Assembly: GCA_018712915.1 (NCBI GenBank)
Contig: DVGC01000024.1
Span: forward strand, 1 to 34,033
Reading direction: 5' to 3'
DNA from: Candidatus Copromonas faecavium (nom. illeg.)
GTDB lineage: Bacteria; Bacillota; Clostridia; Lachnospirales; Lachnospiraceae
DNA: 34,033 nt
Part shown: positions 33,525 through 34,033 of the stretch, in pieces
Layout of the letters: each line of letters starts with the position of its first letter
Position numbering within the stretch: the first letter of the stretch is position 1
Program-made: the position numbers and the translations under genes
Notes under the pieces: model-generated
What the model saw: only the letters and a program-made list of their open reading frames with translations
Database searches by the model: none
Told to the model about the DNA's origin: nothing

Positions 33525-34033
33525 TTACACCTCTTTGTAATCGCCGTCAACCACATCATCGCCGTATCCGGCCTGACCTGCGGTCTGTCCGCCGGCGTTC
33601 TCTGCGCCGCCCTGAGCCTGCTGCGCCTGCTCATATACCTTTGCAAACAGCTTCTGGGCGCTCTGCATCAGTTTTTCCTTGCCTGCCTTGATATCATCCA
33701 CCTGAGCATCCGTCATCTGATCCACAGGAGCACGGTTGATGGCTTCCTTCAGGGCATTCAAATCAGCCTCTACCTCAGACTTATCATTGGCATCCAGCTT
33801 ATCGCCAACTTCCTCCAGAGCCTTCTCGGTCTGGAATACCATGGAATCGGCATCATTTCTTGTATCGATGGCGTCCTTCTTCTTCTTATCCTGAGCCTCA
33901 TACTCAGCAGCTTCCTTCACGGCCTTCTCGATGTCTGCTTCTGACATGTTGGAACCGGAGGTGATGGTGATGTGCTGCTCTTTTCCTGTTCCCAGATCCT
34001 TCGCGGATACGTTTACGATACCGTTGGCATCGA
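33525..34033 (-). CDS. dnaK: Chaperone DnaK, C-terminal part (cut by window edge)
   Basis: The frame is open to the end of the window and shows the last ~169 residues of Hsp70. It begins within the substrate-binding domain ([19 protein letters not shown], then ITITSGSN), continues through the helical lid and ends with the Gln/Ala/Gly-rich tail and the conserved acidic end [11 protein letters not shown]. The true start, the ATPase domain and probably hrcA/grpE with their operator lie beyond the right edge. Confidence 0.97.
   Translation of the reverse strand, partial: DANGIVNVSAKDLGTGKEQHITITSGSNMSEADIEKAVKEAAEYEAQDKKKKDAIDTRNDADSMVFQTEKALEEVGDKLDANDKSEVEADLNALKEAINRAPVDQMTDAQVDDIKAGKEKLMQSAQKLFAKVYEQAQQAQGGAENAGGQTAGQAGYGDDVVDGDYKEV

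Overview
The window looks like a chromosomal segment of a Gram-positive, obligately anaerobic Firmicute, most likely a member of the Lachnospiraceae or a close relative. This rests on moderate G+C by eye, strong AAGGAG/GGAGG ribosome binding sites, TTGACA/TATAAT promoters with 17-18 nt spacers, a two-subunit class 1B dihydroorotate dehydrogenase (pyrD plus pyrK), long-form pyrF, LrgA/LrgB, a VanZ-like protein, and clostridial protein styles throughout. Nearly all genes lie on the minus strand; the plus-strand exceptions are a MATE exporter at the left end, a GNAT protein and a D-amino-acid transaminase. I see no phage, insertion sequence, CRISPR, rRNA or tRNA.

Layout. 1-2420: a MATE exporter behind a consensus promoter followed by an intrinsic terminator (a likely attenuated leader), then the wreck of a second MATE gene joined to a fragment of a cytidylate-kinase-like gene. 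2446-11768: a redox and detoxification block, all on the minus strand: a QueG-like Fe-S protein, a RibD/DHFR-like reductase, an FMN reductase, three aldo/keto reductases, a LysR regulator, an NADPH-type iron alcohol dehydrogenase and a secreted lipoprotein esterase. 12252-15773: a reduced purine operon purE-purM-purN-purD with a promoter, a 240-nt leader and a strong terminator. 16107-22668: a pyrimidine operon pyrF-pyrK-pyrD-pyrE, continuing into a previously easy-to-miss 49-codon membrane peptide, then a VanZ-like protein, a small membrane protein and a long M29 aminopeptidase. 22977-24987: a nitroreductase and LrgB/LrgA. 25071-27782: tandem-GNAT protein, a small alarmone synthetase and a D-amino-acid transaminase. 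27909-31875: an operon of an EAL phosphodiesterase, endonuclease III and a GGDEF-GAF-like-GGDEF-EAL protein. 32284-34033: dnaJ and the 3' part of dnaK, cut by the window edge.

How the parts fit. The core is housekeeping (nucleotide synthesis, chaperones, base-excision repair). Around it sit accessory functions for small-molecule export, electrophile/aldehyde reduction and second-messenger signalling (c-di-GMP and (p)ppGpp). The most notable items are the overlapping EAL-nth-GGDEF/EAL operon, the small membrane peptide after pyrE, degenerate 37-41 bp tandem arrays placed exactly at the 3' ends of several minus-strand genes, the terminator-in-leader before the MATE gene, and the deletion-scarred MATE/kinase relic.
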